A stretch of DNA of 64,000 bases from CAIYPH01 sp043744375 (GTDB lineage Bacteria > Pseudomonadota > Alphaproteobacteria > Acetobacterales > Acetobacteraceae): NCBI GenBank assembly GCA_043744375.1, contig JAYTUU010000061.1, positions 1 to 64,000 of the forward strand, written 5' to 3'. The translations under genes and the position numbers were made by a program. A model generated the notes under the pieces. The model searched no databases. It saw only the letters and a program-made list of their open reading frames with translations, and was not told the DNA's origin. Of the stretch, positions 38,489-47,155 are shown piece after piece; the stretch's first letter is position 1; every line of letters starts with the position of its first letter.

Positions 38489-38866
38489 CTACTTGATCTC
38501 GACTTTGGCGCCGTTGTCTTCGAGCACCTTCTTGATCTTGGCGGCCTCTTCCTTGTTCACGCCTTCCTTCACCGTCTTCGGAGCGCCCTCGACCAGGTCC
38601 TTGGCTTCCTTCAGCCCAAGACCGGTGATCGTGCGGATCTCCTTGATGACGTTGATCTTCTTATCACCGGCCGCCGCAAGAATCACGGTGAACTCGGTCT
38701 GTTCCTCAACCACGGCAGCGGCCGCGGCAGCCACGGGCGCCGCAGCAGCGGCCGCCGGAGCGGACGCGGAGACGCCCCATTTTTCCTCAAGCATCTTCGA
38801 AAGCTCGGCGGCTTCCAGCACGGTCAGGCTGGATAGTGAGTCCACCAGAGTCGCAAGATCGGCCAT
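38489..38866 (-). CDS. rplL: 50S ribosomal protein L7/L12
   Basis: A 125-residue stalk protein that recruits translational GTPases. It has an N-terminal dimerisation helix, an Ala-rich hinge (about residues 38-55), and the C-terminal domain with INVIKEIRTITGLGLKEAKD and VEGAPKTVKEGVNKEEA motifs. It lies 85 nt after rplJ, as usual. Confidence 0.97.
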   Translation of the reverse strand: MADLATLVDSLSSLTVLEAAELSKMLEEKWGVSASAPAAAAAAPVAAAAAAVVEEQTEFTVILAAAGDKKINVIKEIRTITGLGLKEAKDLVEGAPKTVKEGVNKEEAAKIKKVLEDNGAKVEIK

Positions 38867-38951
38867 GTCATATATCCTCTAATCTAGACTTGTGTCGGTT
38901 CCATGCAAACCCGGCATCGCCGGACCTGCGGTTTGTGTGGTGCGACGGCCG

Positions 38952-39530
38952 CTAGGCCGCAACCCCAGCCGCGTCTGTCGCGGCATCAGCCGCGTCGTTG
39001 GCCGGCTCGTCCGGTGGGGCACCATGCTTCTCAGCATAGGCCGCCAGCACCCGTGCGATCTGCCCGCCCGGCGCCTGGAGGATACTCGCGATCCGCGTGG
39101 CCGGGGTTTGCAGCATCCCCAGCAACGAAGCGCGCAGCGCCTCAAGCGACGGCAACTCGGACAGCGCCTTGACCCCAGCAGCATCAAGCATCTGGGTTCC
39201 AAGCGCTCCACCGAGCACGACGAACTTATCGTTGGTCCTGGCGAACTCGACCGCCGTCTTCGCCGCTGCCACCGGATCCCGTGCCCACGCAAGCGTGGTC
39301 GGGCCCTTCAGCAGGGGCTTGATGCCGTCGAATTTGGTCCCATCCAGCGCGAGGGTGGCCAGCCGGTTCTTCGCGACCTTGAAATTCACCCCCGCTGCCC
39401 GCATCCGGCGCCGCAGCTCCGTCACTTCGGCGACCGTCAAACCACTGTTGCGGCTGACCACGACGAACGACGTTTCCGCAAACACCGCCGCTAGCATGGC
39501 GACGAATTCACGCTTCTCCGTACGGTCCAA
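38952..39530 (-). CDS. rplJ: 50S ribosomal protein L10 (TTG start)
   Basis: A 192-residue stalk-base protein that holds L7/L12 dimers and, in enteric bacteria, represses its own operon. The LDRTEKREFVAML opening corresponds to the usual MDRTEKREFV. Its first codon is TTG (39528-39530), with GGAGAAGG at the proper distance upstream. No ATG is available before residue 12. A C-terminal Ala/Asp-rich tail (about 20 residues) follows the L12-binding helix. Confidence 0.93.
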   Translation of the reverse strand: MDRTEKREFVAMLAAVFAETSFVVVSRNSGLTVAEVTELRRRMRAAGVNFKVAKNRLATLALDGTKFDGIKPLLKGPTTLAWARDPVAAAKTAVEFARTNDKFVVLGGALGTQMLDAAGVKALSELPSLEALRASLLGMLQTPATRIASILQAPGGQIARVLAAYAEKHGAPPDEPANDAADAATDAAGVAA

Positions 39531-39836
39531 AACCCTTCTCCGTAGATGACCGGTTGCGTATGGACCGCAATCGGCCGGGTTGCCCAAATGGGGCTGCCCC
39601 GACGCTCAAGAAAGCGCCCGAACCGCCCCGGTTCGCCTGTCCATCAAACCGGAACCGCCAATATCCGCGGGGGAATTCCCCCGAAAACCCTGGCTTTCCC
39701 CGTCTCCTGCGCGCGAACCCATTGGATTCATTAAAGTTGCCAGCAACAAAGTCCCCGGCGAACGACGAGCAGTCTCGGACAGGTTCGGAGGCTCCCGCCC
39801 CCTGCCCGCCACCCAATGAAGGGTGACGAATTACGT
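39531..39836 (-). promoter_or_regulatory. rplA-rplJ spacer, probable L10 leader
   Basis: This 306-nt spacer has no protein-like ORF. In many bacteria this position carries the structured L10(L12)4-binding leader that represses rplJL. Visible here is the perfect palindrome at 39669-39682 (five G, AATT, five C) with several GC-rich inverted segments. The assignment rests on position and length; I could not fold the whole region. Confidence 0.45.
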
Positions 39837-40529
39837 TCAGCCCGCCAGCGTCGCCACGTCCACCCGAACTCCGGGTCCCATCGACGAACTGACTGCGACC
39901 TTCTTCACATAGGTCCCCTTGGCGCCAGTCGGCCGCGCCTTGACGATGGCGTCGGCGAAAGCGCGCGCGTTCTCCAGCAGCTTCTCGGCCGGAAAGCTCG
40001 CCTTGCCGATGCCGGCATGCACAATCCCCGCCTTCTCGGCGCGAAACTCGACCTGCCCAGCCTTCGCCGCCAGAATTGCACCCTTGACGTCCATCGTCAC
40101 CGTGCCAAGCCGCGGGTTCGGCATCAGGCCACGCGGACCAAGGATCTTACCAAGCCGCCCAACCAGCGCCATCATGTCCGGCGTCGCGATGCAGCGGTCG
40201 AACTGGATATCGCCGGCCTGGATCTTCTCGGCCAGATCATCCGAGCCCACCACATCAGCCCCGGCGGCCAGCGCCTCCTCGGCCTTCGCGCCACGCGCGA
40301 ACACGCCGACGCGCAACGTCTTGCCGGTGCCGTTCGGCAGGCCGACGAGCCCGCGCACCATCTGGTCCGCATGGCGCGGATCGATGCCGAGGTTCATCGA
40401 AATCTCGATCGTCTCGTCGAACTTCGCCTTCGCATTGGACTGCGCCAGCGCGATCGCGTCGGCCAGCGGATACACCTTCGCCGTATCGACGCTCTTGGCG
40501 GCGGCGGCGTGACGCTTGTTATGTGCCAT
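39837..40529 (-). CDS. rplA: 50S ribosomal protein L1
   Basis: A 230-residue stalk protein that helps release deacylated tRNA. The DETIEISMNLGIDPRHADQM region, GLPNGTGKTLRVGVFARG and the MPNPRLGTVT motif are diagnostic of uL1. It follows rplK after 5 nt. In E. coli, L1 represses its own mRNA at the rplK start. Confidence 0.97.
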   Translation of the reverse strand: MAHNKRHAAAAKSVDTAKVYPLADAIALAQSNAKAKFDETIEISMNLGIDPRHADQMVRGLVGLPNGTGKTLRVGVFARGAKAEEALAAGADVVGSDDLAEKIQAGDIQFDRCIATPDMMALVGRLGKILGPRGLMPNPRLGTVTMDVKGAILAAKAGQVEFRAEKAGIVHAGIGKASFPAEKLLENARAFADAIVKARPTGAKGTYVKKVAVSSSMGPGVRVDVATLAG

Positions 40530-40534
40530 GACGA

Positions 40535-40969
40535 TCAGCCCTCCACCACGGTGATGCCCATCGAGCGGGCCGAACCGGCAAGCATGCTCACCGCGCCATC
40601 GACGTCGTTGGCGTTCATATGGATCATCTTGGTCGCCGCGATCTCGCGCAGCTGGCTCATCGTCACCTGGCCGACCGCGGCCCCCTTGCCCGGAGTCTTG
40701 GTCCCCGCCGTGATGCCGGCGGCCTTCTTCAGGAAGTAGGTGTTCGGCGGCGTCTTGGTGATGAACGTGAACGTCCGGTCGCCGAACGCCGTGATGACCA
40801 CGGGCACCGGCATCCCCGGCTCCATCTGGGCCGTCAACGCGTTGAATTCCTTCACGAATGACATGATGTTCAGGCCACGCTGACCAAGCGCGGGCCCAAC
40901 CGGCGGCGACGGATTAGCCTTGCCCGCCGGGATCTGCAACTTGATGTAGCCGACAATCTTCTTAGCCAT
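40535..40969 (-). CDS. rplK: 50S ribosomal protein L11
   Basis: A 144-residue protein of the GTPase-associated centre, needed for stringent-response signalling by RelA. MAKKIVGYIKLQIPAGKANP, PPVGPALGQRGLNIM and the C-terminal RSMGITVVEG are diagnostic. The start at 40969 has an AAGGAG Shine-Dalgarno sequence. Immediately upstream lies a divergent dehydrogenase gene; the usual secE-nusG pair is absent. Confidence 0.97.
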   Translation of the reverse strand: MAKKIVGYIKLQIPAGKANPSPPVGPALGQRGLNIMSFVKEFNALTAQMEPGMPVPVVITAFGDRTFTFITKTPPNTYFLKKAAGITAGTKTPGKGAAVGQVTMSQLREIAATKMIHMNANDVDGAVSMLAGSARSMGITVVEG

Positions 40970-41161
40970 GATCCCTGCTCCTTCAGGCCAGTTGGCCCAT
41001 GCAATGGGACCGCGGTGCATACGACCGTGAACCCCATGCCGCGAACGACAACAAGGGTCCGGCGATCTCCCGCGTTCCGGATGAACGGCGGGAACTACTC
41101 TACCCCATCCCCCCTGTCCAGTGCATAAACGCCCATCGCGACCCTTTTCCGGAACCCAGCC
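40970..41161. other. Divergent spacer between rplK and the dehydrogenase gene
   Basis: This 192-nt region must hold the promoters for the rplK operon (minus) and possibly for the dehydrogenase (plus). I find no convincing -35/-10 pair; a TAGAGT element on the minus strand near 41097-41102 is a weak -10 candidate. No tRNA is present. Confidence 0.35.
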
Positions 41162-42187
41162 ATGTCCTTCCGTATTCTCACCCCCCAGGCCGCCGGCCAA
41201 TCAGACCCCTTCACCGAGGAACTGGCCGCCCTCGCCGGATCAGGCGCCGAACTGGTCATCGTCCCCGGCGACGACTTCGCCGCCGCCGCCCGCACCGCCG
41301 ACGCCCTCTACCCGCGCTTCGTCCCCGTCACCGCCGCCCTCATCGCCACCCTCGAACGCTGCCAGCACATCGCCTGCGAAGGCGTCGGCGTCGATCGCGT
41401 CGCCGTCGAAGCCGCCACCGCCGCCGGCATCGCCGTCACCAACGTCCCCCACGTCTTCATCGAGGAAGTCGCCGAACACGCGATGGCCCTCCTCCTCGCC
41501 GGCCATCGCCGCGTCATCGAGCAGGACCGCATGGTCCGCGAAGGCCGCTGGCGCGAAGGCCGCCCGGCACTGCTGCAAATCCCCCGCATCCTCGGCCAGA
41601 CCCTCGGCTTCATCGGCTTCGGCCACATCCCCCGCGCCGTCGCCCGCCGCGCCCACGGCTTCGGCCTGAACATGATCGCCTTCGACCCGTTCATCGAAGA
41701 ACTCGTCATGCCCCCTTACGGAGTCGTCCCCGTCACGCTCGACGAAGTGCTCAGCCAGTCCGATTTCATCTCCATGCACCTGCCAGGCTCCGCCGCCGCC
41801 ACCCACAAACTCACCGACCGTCATTTCGCCCTGGTCAAACCCACCGCCGTCTTCATCAACACCGGCCGCGGCGGCACCGTCGATGAACCAGCCCTCATCC
41901 GCGCCCTCCAAACCGGCCGCCTCGCCCACGCCGCCCTCGACGTCCTCGAACAGGAACCGCCCGGCCACAACAACCCGCTGCTGAGCATGACCAACGTCAC
42001 CCTCAGCGCCCACACCGCCTCCGCCTCCGCCCGCTCCGACGACGCCCGCCGCCGCCACGCCGCCCGCGAACTCGGCCTGGTCGCCCAAGGCAAATGGCCA
42101 ACCAGCTGCGTCAACCCCGCCGTCCTGGAGAAAACCAAACTCACCCGCTGGCAACCGATCTCAATGACCCGAGGCCCTAACAGTTAG
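41162..42187 (+). CDS. D-2-hydroxyacid dehydrogenase (NAD-dependent)
   Basis: A 341-residue enzyme of the D-isomer 2-hydroxyacid dehydrogenase family (phosphoglycerate dehydrogenase-like), reducing a 2-oxoacid or oxidising a D-2-hydroxyacid with NAD(P). Seen are the Rossmann GFIGFGHIPRAVA turn (a GxGxxP/A variant), the substrate-side INTGRGGTVDE segment with the catalytic Arg, DVLEQEPP with the Glu, and SAHTAS with the catalytic His. The exact substrate is unknown. The gene stands alone, divergent from rplK and followed by the inverted repeat element. Confidence 0.88.
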   Translation: MSFRILTPQAAGQSDPFTEELAALAGSGAELVIVPGDDFAAAARTADALYPRFVPVTAALIATLERCQHIACEGVGVDRVAVEAATAAGIAVTNVPHVFIEEVAEHAMALLLAGHRRVIEQDRMVREGRWREGRPALLQIPRILGQTLGFIGFGHIPRAVARRAHGFGLNMIAFDPFIEELVMPPYGVVPVTLDEVLSQSDFISMHLPGSAAATHKLTDRHFALVKPTAVFINTGRGGTVDEPALIRALQTGRLAHAALDVLEQEPPGHNNPLLSMTNVTLSAHTASASARSDDARRRHAARELGLVAQGKWPTSCVNPAVLEKTKLTRWQPISMTRGPNS

Positions 42188-42200
42188 CATTCAAGGACAA

Positions 42201-42384
42201 GACAAGCGCGCCTCCGGCGGCAAAGGGGCACGCCCCTTTGATCCCCCCGACGCCGCAGGCAATGGACACCGCAAAACCCTCGGGATTCTGGGCTTCGCCC
42301 GTGAACGCCGCCGATGCAGCCGCCAGCAGTCGGGGGGATCAAAGGGGCGACTGCCCCTTTGCCGCCGGAGGCACGCTTGCCTTG
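42201..42384. mobile_element. MITE/REPIN-like inverted repeat element, copy R2
   Basis: Two arms of about 48 nt in opposite orientation (about 42201-42250 and 42331-42384) flank a spacer of about 80 nt. Each arm contains its own hairpin: 42221-42240 with an 8-bp stem, and 42340-42361 with a 9-bp stem. Each carries the GCCGCCGGAGGC core towards the outside. The right arm plus part of the spacer (GGGCTTCGCC at about 42290) aligns to R1 at 27-143. There is no ORF inside. It resembles a non-autonomous element mobilised in trans; no target-site duplication is evident by eye. Confidence 0.6.
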
Positions 42385-42406
42385 CGCTTGCCTGCCACGC
42401 CCCGCC

Positions 42407-43162
42407 TCACGACAAATCGATATCCGTCGTCAGCACATACCCGATCGCGCTGCCAACCTCGACCTCCGCCCACTGCGTCTCGGCGTTGAAGAACACCCGC
42501 CGCACCACCACGGGCATGCCCGATTGCAACGTCGCCAATGCCGCCGCGTTGCGATCCGGCGCCCGATGCGCCACCGCCCGGCCGATCCTGATCACACCCA
42601 CCCGGCGCGTCACCGGCCCATAATCCCCCGGCGCCGGCGCCTGGGCCACCTGCCCCGGCACCACCATCGCCGGCCGCGCCGGCGCGATCGAGGCCGGCAT
42701 CCGCGGCGGTTCGTCCACCGACATCAGGAACCCCACCGACCCCGCCCCGGCCAGCGCCAGCACCACCACCCCGATCAGCGCATAGCGCAGCTGTGACGCG
42801 CTGCGGACGTTCTCCGCCTTGGTCCGCAAAGCCGCCAACTCGCTGAACAGCGCGTCACGCTGATATTCCAGATCACGATGGTTCGCCTCCATCAGCCGCA
42901 GACCCTTGCGCAGCGTCGACAACTCGCGCTCCAGCGCCTCGACCTCCTCACGCGAAACGCCCGACAGCGGGGCAGGGCCCGGCGGCGCCGGCCCGGCCGC
43001 GCCATACAGGAACATCTCCTTCAGCTCGCCGCCCGTCAGCCCAAGCCGCCGCGCAAGCTGCGCCACCGCCCGCCCCGCATTGGCCGCCTCGCCCTCTTCC
43101 GAGACCATCATGGCGAGCCGGCTCGCCAGCCGCTCGACGTCCTCCCCGCTCAATTCCGCCAA
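42407..43162 (-). CDS. Membrane-anchored SH3-like domain protein with coiled coil
   Basis: A 251-residue protein of unknown role. Residues 1-60 are helical and cytoplasmic. A coiled coil follows at about 70-118 (REEVEALERELSTLRKGLRL), then a single membrane helix (about 126-146) and a periplasmic bacterial SH3-like domain (about 185-250, AVAHRAPDRNAAALATLQSG ... WAEVEVGSAIGYVLTTDI). Such domains usually bind peptidoglycan or proteins. The start codon is TTG at 43162, with AGGGAG 7 nt upstream. No functional neighbour explains it. Confidence 0.7.
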   Translation of the reverse strand: MAELSGEDVERLASRLAMMVSEEGEAANAGRAVAQLARRLGLTGGELKEMFLYGAAGPAPPGPAPLSGVSREEVEALERELSTLRKGLRLMEANHRDLEYQRDALFSELAALRTKAENVRSASQLRYALIGVVVLALAGAGSVGFLMSVDEPPRMPASIAPARPAMVVPGQVAQAPAPGDYGPVTRRVGVIRIGRAVAHRAPDRNAAALATLQSGMPVVVRRVFFNAETQWAEVEVGSAIGYVLTTDIDLS

Positions 43163-43244
43163 TGCACGCTCCCTGAACCCAGCGGCATTGCCGCATCACC
43201 CCCTATGACAAGAGACCCGAATCACGCCATGCTGCGCTACCCGG

Positions 43245-43286
43245 CCCGAGGATCAAGACCCGAGGATCAAGACCCGAGGATCAAGA
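43245..43286. repeat. Three identical tandem 14-bp units
   Basis: Exact 14-bp units at 43245-43258, 43259-43272 and 43273-43286 lie in the intergenic region upstream of the small membrane protein gene. They are non-coding and the unit length is not a multiple of three. Confidence 0.93.
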
Positions 43287-43358
43287 AAGCGGCCAGGCCC
43301 GCAGTCGCGGCGGCGATCATAACAAGGCGCGACCGAAAAGACACACAGGAGTCTCGCC

Positions 43359-43802
43359 ATACCCAATACGCTTCCCACGCGCGCCATCGTCGGCTTCCTC
43401 GCGGGCGCCCTCGCGGTCCTCACCTTCCAACAAGGCATGCTCGGGCTGCTGCGCACCCTGGCCATCCCCGGCCTCGAAGTCGGCGTCCCCTACCGCACCA
43501 ACCCCGTGCCCCCCTTCGGCGTGCCGTTCATCCTGAACCTCTGCTTCTGGGGCGGCCTCTACGGCGTCCTCTTCGGCATCCTCGCCCCGCGCATGACCCT
43601 GCCGAACTGGTCGAACGGCCTGCTGCTCGGCCTGCTCGCCGTGCTCATCAACTATTTCGTGGTCGCGCCGATCAAGGGCAACCCGATCGCCGGCAACTGG
43701 ATCATCAACAACTGGGCCCGCGCGATCCTGATCAACGGCAGCTTCGGCCTCGGCGTCGGCCTGATCTACCCGTTCCTCGCCGGCCACCTCCTGCGGCGCT
43801 AA
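43359..43802 (+). CDS. Small membrane protein, probable AUA start
   Basis: A protein of about 147 residues with four predicted membrane helices, no recognised family domain by eye, and unknown function. The only ATG (43437) would cut away a clear hydrophobic first helix (IVGFLAGALAVLTF) that is encoded in the same frame. That frame is open from a TAA at about 43319 and contains no ATG, GTG or TTG before 43437. The Shine-Dalgarno sequence AGGAG (43347-43351) is exactly 7 nt before an ATA codon (43359-43361), giving IPNTLPTRAIVG. I infer AUA initiation or a sequencing error at that base. It converges on murJ with a 4-nt overlap. Confidence 0.6.
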   Translation: MPNTLPTRAIVGFLAGALAVLTFQQGMLGLLRTLAIPGLEVGVPYRTNPVPPFGVPFILNLCFWGGLYGVLFGILAPRMTLPNWSNGLLLGLLAVLINYFVVAPIKGNPIAGNWIINNWARAILINGSFGLGVGLIYPFLAGHLLRR

Positions 43803-45334
43803 TCCCGTCCCCGACGCAACACGCTGCGCACATCGAAGGCCCCTATGGCCTGCCCCGCCAGGCCATAGGCCGCCAGCCCGCCGCCGCACAGCAGCCCCAG
43901 CCCCAACCAACGCCACCCCGCCACCGACGCAAAATGCGCGAACACGCCGGTCTCCAACCCCCACAATGCCCCCACCATCACCAGTCCCGCCACCAGCATC
44001 CGCGGCACCAGCCGCAGCAACTGCGCGTCCGCCGCCATATGCCCGCGCCACATCAGCACCCCCGCGAGCATCCCCACATTCACCCACGCCGCCACCGCCG
44101 AGGCCAGCGGCGGCCCGAGATGCTGCAACGGCCCCATGAACGCCACGTTCAGCGCCAGATTGAGGCCCACCGAAAAAACCCCGATCTTCACCGGCATCGC
44201 CGTATCCCCACGGGCGAAAAACCCGGGCACCAGCACCTTCACCAACACGAACGCCGGCAGCCCCGCCGCATACGCCGCCAACGCCTGCGCCGCCAAGCGC
44301 ACATCCTCCGCCCCGAACGCCCCACGCTCGAACAGCACCGACAAAATCGGCCCGGGGATCGTCAGCAACGCCAGCGCCGCCGGCAACGTCAGCAGCAGCG
44401 CATACTCCAACGCCCGGTTCAGCGTCGCGATCGCCGCCTGCGTCTGCCCCGCCAGCGCCTGGCGCGACAGCGTCGGCAACAACGCCGTCCCCACCGCCAC
44501 CCCGATCGTCCCCAGCGGCAACTGATTGATCCGGTCCGCATAATAAAGAATGGAAACCGTCCCCGCCGGCAGCAAACTCCCGATGATCACATCGACCGAC
44601 AGGTTCAGCTGCGTCACCCCCGCCCCGACCAACCCCGGCCCCATCTTGCGAAACAACTGCCGCATGGCAGGCGTCAGCCGCGGCCGCGGCATCGTCAGCC
44701 GCATCCCCGCCGCCCGAACTGCCCACACCAGCAACCCCAGCTGGAACACGCCGGACACCGAAACGCCCCACGCCAAAGCATGCCCCGCCGTCGGCACCAG
44801 CCCGACCAGCCCAACCATGAACGCAATCGACGTCAAATTATAAATCACCGGCGCCGCCGCCGCCGCCGCAAACCGATCCAACCCGTTCAGCACCCCCGAC
44901 AGCAACGCCGTCAGGCAGATCAACGGCATATAGGGAAACGTGATCCGGCTCAGCTCCACCGCAACCGCATATTTCTCCGGGTCCGCCAGAAAACCCGGCG
45001 CCATCACCAGCAACACCGCCGGCATGAACAACTCCGCCAGCACCGTGATCCCCACCAGCCAGAACGCCATCACCGCGCTCGCCTCCTCGGCAAACCGCTG
45101 CGCCGCCCCCTTCCCCTCAGCCGCCAACAACCCCGAAAACGCCGGCACAAACGCCGCATTGAACGCACCCTCGCCAAACAACCGCCGAAACAAATTCGGC
45201 AACCGATTGGCCACAAAAAACGCGTCCGCCACCGCCCCCGCACCCAGCATCGAGGCAATCAAAATGTCGCGCACAAACCCCAGCACCCGACTCGCCATCG
45301 TCCAGCCGCCAACCGTGAGAATGCCGCGCAACAT
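43799..45334 (-). CDS. murJ: Lipid II flippase MurJ
   Basis: A 511-residue, roughly 14-helix membrane protein of the MVF/MviN family that flips lipid II across the inner membrane for peptidoglycan synthesis. The opening GGWTMASRVLGFVRDILIA, the FFVANRLPNLFRRLFGEGA segment with its functional Arg residues, and SILYYADRINQLPLGTIGVA are diagnostic. The start at 45334 has a GGAGG Shine-Dalgarno sequence. It lies 38 nt after gpsA. Confidence 0.95.
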   Translation of the reverse strand: MLRGILTVGGWTMASRVLGFVRDILIASMLGAGAVADAFFVANRLPNLFRRLFGEGAFNAAFVPAFSGLLAAEGKGAAQRFAEEASAVMAFWLVGITVLAELFMPAVLLVMAPGFLADPEKYAVAVELSRITFPYMPLICLTALLSGVLNGLDRFAAAAAAPVIYNLTSIAFMVGLVGLVPTAGHALAWGVSVSGVFQLGLLVWAVRAAGMRLTMPRPRLTPAMRQLFRKMGPGLVGAGVTQLNLSVDVIIGSLLPAGTVSILYYADRINQLPLGTIGVAVGTALLPTLSRQALAGQTQAAIATLNRALEYALLLTLPAALALLTIPGPILSVLFERGAFGAEDVRLAAQALAAYAAGLPAFVLVKVLVPGFFARGDTAMPVKIGVFSVGLNLALNVAFMGPLQHLGPPLASAVAAWVNVGMLAGVLMWRGHMAADAQLLRLVPRMLVAGLVMVGALWGLETGVFAHFASVAGWRWLGLGLLCGGGLAAYGLAGQAIGAFDVRSVLRRGRD

Positions 45335-45372
45335 ACGCCTCCGTACAGGGTGAAGGGCGGCGGGGGCAACCC

Positions 45373-46335
45373 TCACTCGTCCCGTAACGGCCGCGCCAAC
45401 AACGCCGCGACCGCACCGCGCACGTCCATCTCCCCCTGCATCACCGCCGCGACCGCCGCCGCAATCGGCATGACCACCCCTGCGCCGGCCGCCCGCGCCA
45501 CCAGTGCCGGCGCCGTCGCCACCCCCTCCGTCACCGCGCTCCGCCCGGCCAGGATCTCCGCCAGCGCCCGTCCTCGCCCGAGTTCCAGCCCGAGCGAAAA
45601 ATTCCGGCTCGACGTCCCCGTGCACGTCAGCAGCAGATCGCCGAGCCCGGACAGCCCCGCCACCGTCTCCCCCCGCCCGCCCAGCGCCACCGCCAGCCGC
45701 GCCATTTCCGCCAACCCCCGCGTCACCAGCGCCGCCCGCGCATTCTCCCCCAGCCCGGCGCCGACCACCACGCCCGCCGCGATCGCCACCACGTTCTTCG
45801 CCGCCCCACCGACCTGCGCGCCAATCGGATCGTCATTGCCGTAGAGCCGGAACGACGGGCTGGCGAGCGCCGCGATCACCGCCGCCCGCACGGCCTCATC
45901 GGTGCCCGCGACCACCGCCGCCGCCGGCAACCCGGCCGCAACTTCATGGGCGAAATTCGGCCCGCTCAGCACGCACGCCGCCCGCCCTGGCCGCACGGCG
46001 GAGAGGATTTCCAGCGGCAACGCATGCGTCCCCGCCTCCACCCCCTTCGCACAAACCGCCATCACCCCCACCCCCGGCAACATCGAAACGACCTTGCGCA
46101 TATGCTGCACCGGCACCACCAGCAGACTCACCGAGGCGCACGGCAATTCCGAAACGACCGTGATCCCGGCGGGCAACACCAGCCCCGGCAAACGCGGCGT
46201 CGTCCGCTCCGCCTGCATCGCCGCCGCCCGCCCCGGATCACGCGCCCACAGCAGCACCGACCGCCCGGCCCGCGCCGCCTGCACCGCCAGCGCCGTCCCC
46301 CAGGCGCCAGCCCCGATCACCGCAACCTCACTCAT
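45373..46335 (-). CDS. gpsA: Glycerol-3-phosphate dehydrogenase [NAD(P)+]
   Basis: A 320-residue cytosolic enzyme making sn-glycerol-3-phosphate from dihydroxyacetone phosphate for phospholipids. Seen: Rossmann GAGAWGTALAVQAA (about residues 7-20), the catalytic-Lys segment GGAAKNVVAIAAGVV, and GLSGLGDLLLTCTGTSSRNF. The start at 46335 overlaps the rlmJ stop by 8 nt. The tsaD-rlmJ-gpsA-murJ string is probably one operon. Confidence 0.95.
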   Translation of the reverse strand: MSEVAVIGAGAWGTALAVQAARAGRSVLLWARDPGRAAAMQAERTTPRLPGLVLPAGITVVSELPCASVSLLVVPVQHMRKVVSMLPGVGVMAVCAKGVEAGTHALPLEILSAVRPGRAACVLSGPNFAHEVAAGLPAAAVVAGTDEAVRAAVIAALASPSFRLYGNDDPIGAQVGGAAKNVVAIAAGVVVGAGLGENARAALVTRGLAEMARLAVALGGRGETVAGLSGLGDLLLTCTGTSSRNFSLGLELGRGRALAEILAGRSAVTEGVATAPALVARAAGAGVVMPIAAAVAAVMQGEMDVRGAVAALLARPLRDE

Positions 46336-47155
46336 CGCAGATACGCCCGACCGCAACCCCCGCCCCCGCCTCCCCGCTCCCCAGCCCCGCCAACCCCGCC
46401 AACAACGCCTCCATCAGCGGCGGCATCTCCTCCAGGAACCGAAACGGCGGATTGACCACGATCATCCCACATCCATTCAACCGCGAAACATCCAGCGGCT
46501 CGCGCAGAAACAACTCCGCAAACACCACATCGCGCACCCCGCCATCGTGCAACGCATCATGCAGCCCCCGCATCGGCCCCCGCGCCTTCAACGGATACCA
46601 GGCCGCAAACACCCCCGACGGAAACCGCCGCACCGCCGCAACAAGCCCCTCCGCCACAAGCGAAAATTCATCCCCCACCTCATACGGCGGATCGATCAGC
46701 ACCAGCCCGCGTCGCTCCGCCGGCGGCAACAGCCCTGAAATCGCCTCCCAGCCATCGCGCCGATGCACCGCCACCAGCGGATCGTTGCGAAACAACCGCC
46801 GCAACTGCGCAGAATCCTCCGGATGCAACTCGCAGCACGCCAACCGATCCTGCGGCCGCAACACCGCCCGGATCAGCGCCGGCGACCCGGGATACAGCCC
46901 AAGCGCATCCACCAACCCCAGATAATCCGCCAGTTCCGGCGCCGCATTACCCAGCAGCCGCCCAATCCCCGCCCGCCACTCCCCCGTCCGCTCCGCCGGC
47001 CCCGCCGCAAGATCATAGCGCCCGACCCCCGCATGCGTATCCAACACGAAAAACCCCGCCGGCTTGCGCGCCATCGCCCGCAGCAACCACACGAGCACCG
47101 CATGCTTCATGCAGTCCGCGAAATTGCCGGCATGAAACGCGTGGCGATAATTCAT
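46328..47155 (-). CDS. rlmJ: 23S rRNA (adenine-2030-N6)-methyltransferase RlmJ
   Basis: A 275-residue SAM-dependent enzyme. MNYRHAFHAGNFADCMKH is the characteristic RlmJ opening; DTHAGVGRYDL is the SAM-binding motif I and LIDPPYE the catalytic DPPY motif of amino-methyltransferases. The start at 47155 overlaps the tsaD stop by 4 nt (ATGA). Confidence 0.93.
   Translation of the reverse strand: MNYRHAFHAGNFADCMKHAVLVWLLRAMARKPAGFFVLDTHAGVGRYDLAAGPAERTGEWRAGIGRLLGNAAPELADYLGLVDALGLYPGSPALIRAVLRPQDRLACCELHPEDSAQLRRLFRNDPLVAVHRRDGWEAISGLLPPAERRGLVLIDPPYEVGDEFSLVAEGLVAAVRRFPSGVFAAWYPLKARGPMRGLHDALHDGGVRDVVFAELFLREPLDVSRLNGCGMIVVNPPFRFLEEMPPLMEALLAGLAGLGSGEAGAGVAVGRICDE

Noticed and set aside
42878..45844. 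Long plus-strand frame opposite murJ
   Set aside because: Arg/His/Gln/Pro-rich reverse-strand shadow of murJ and gpsA.
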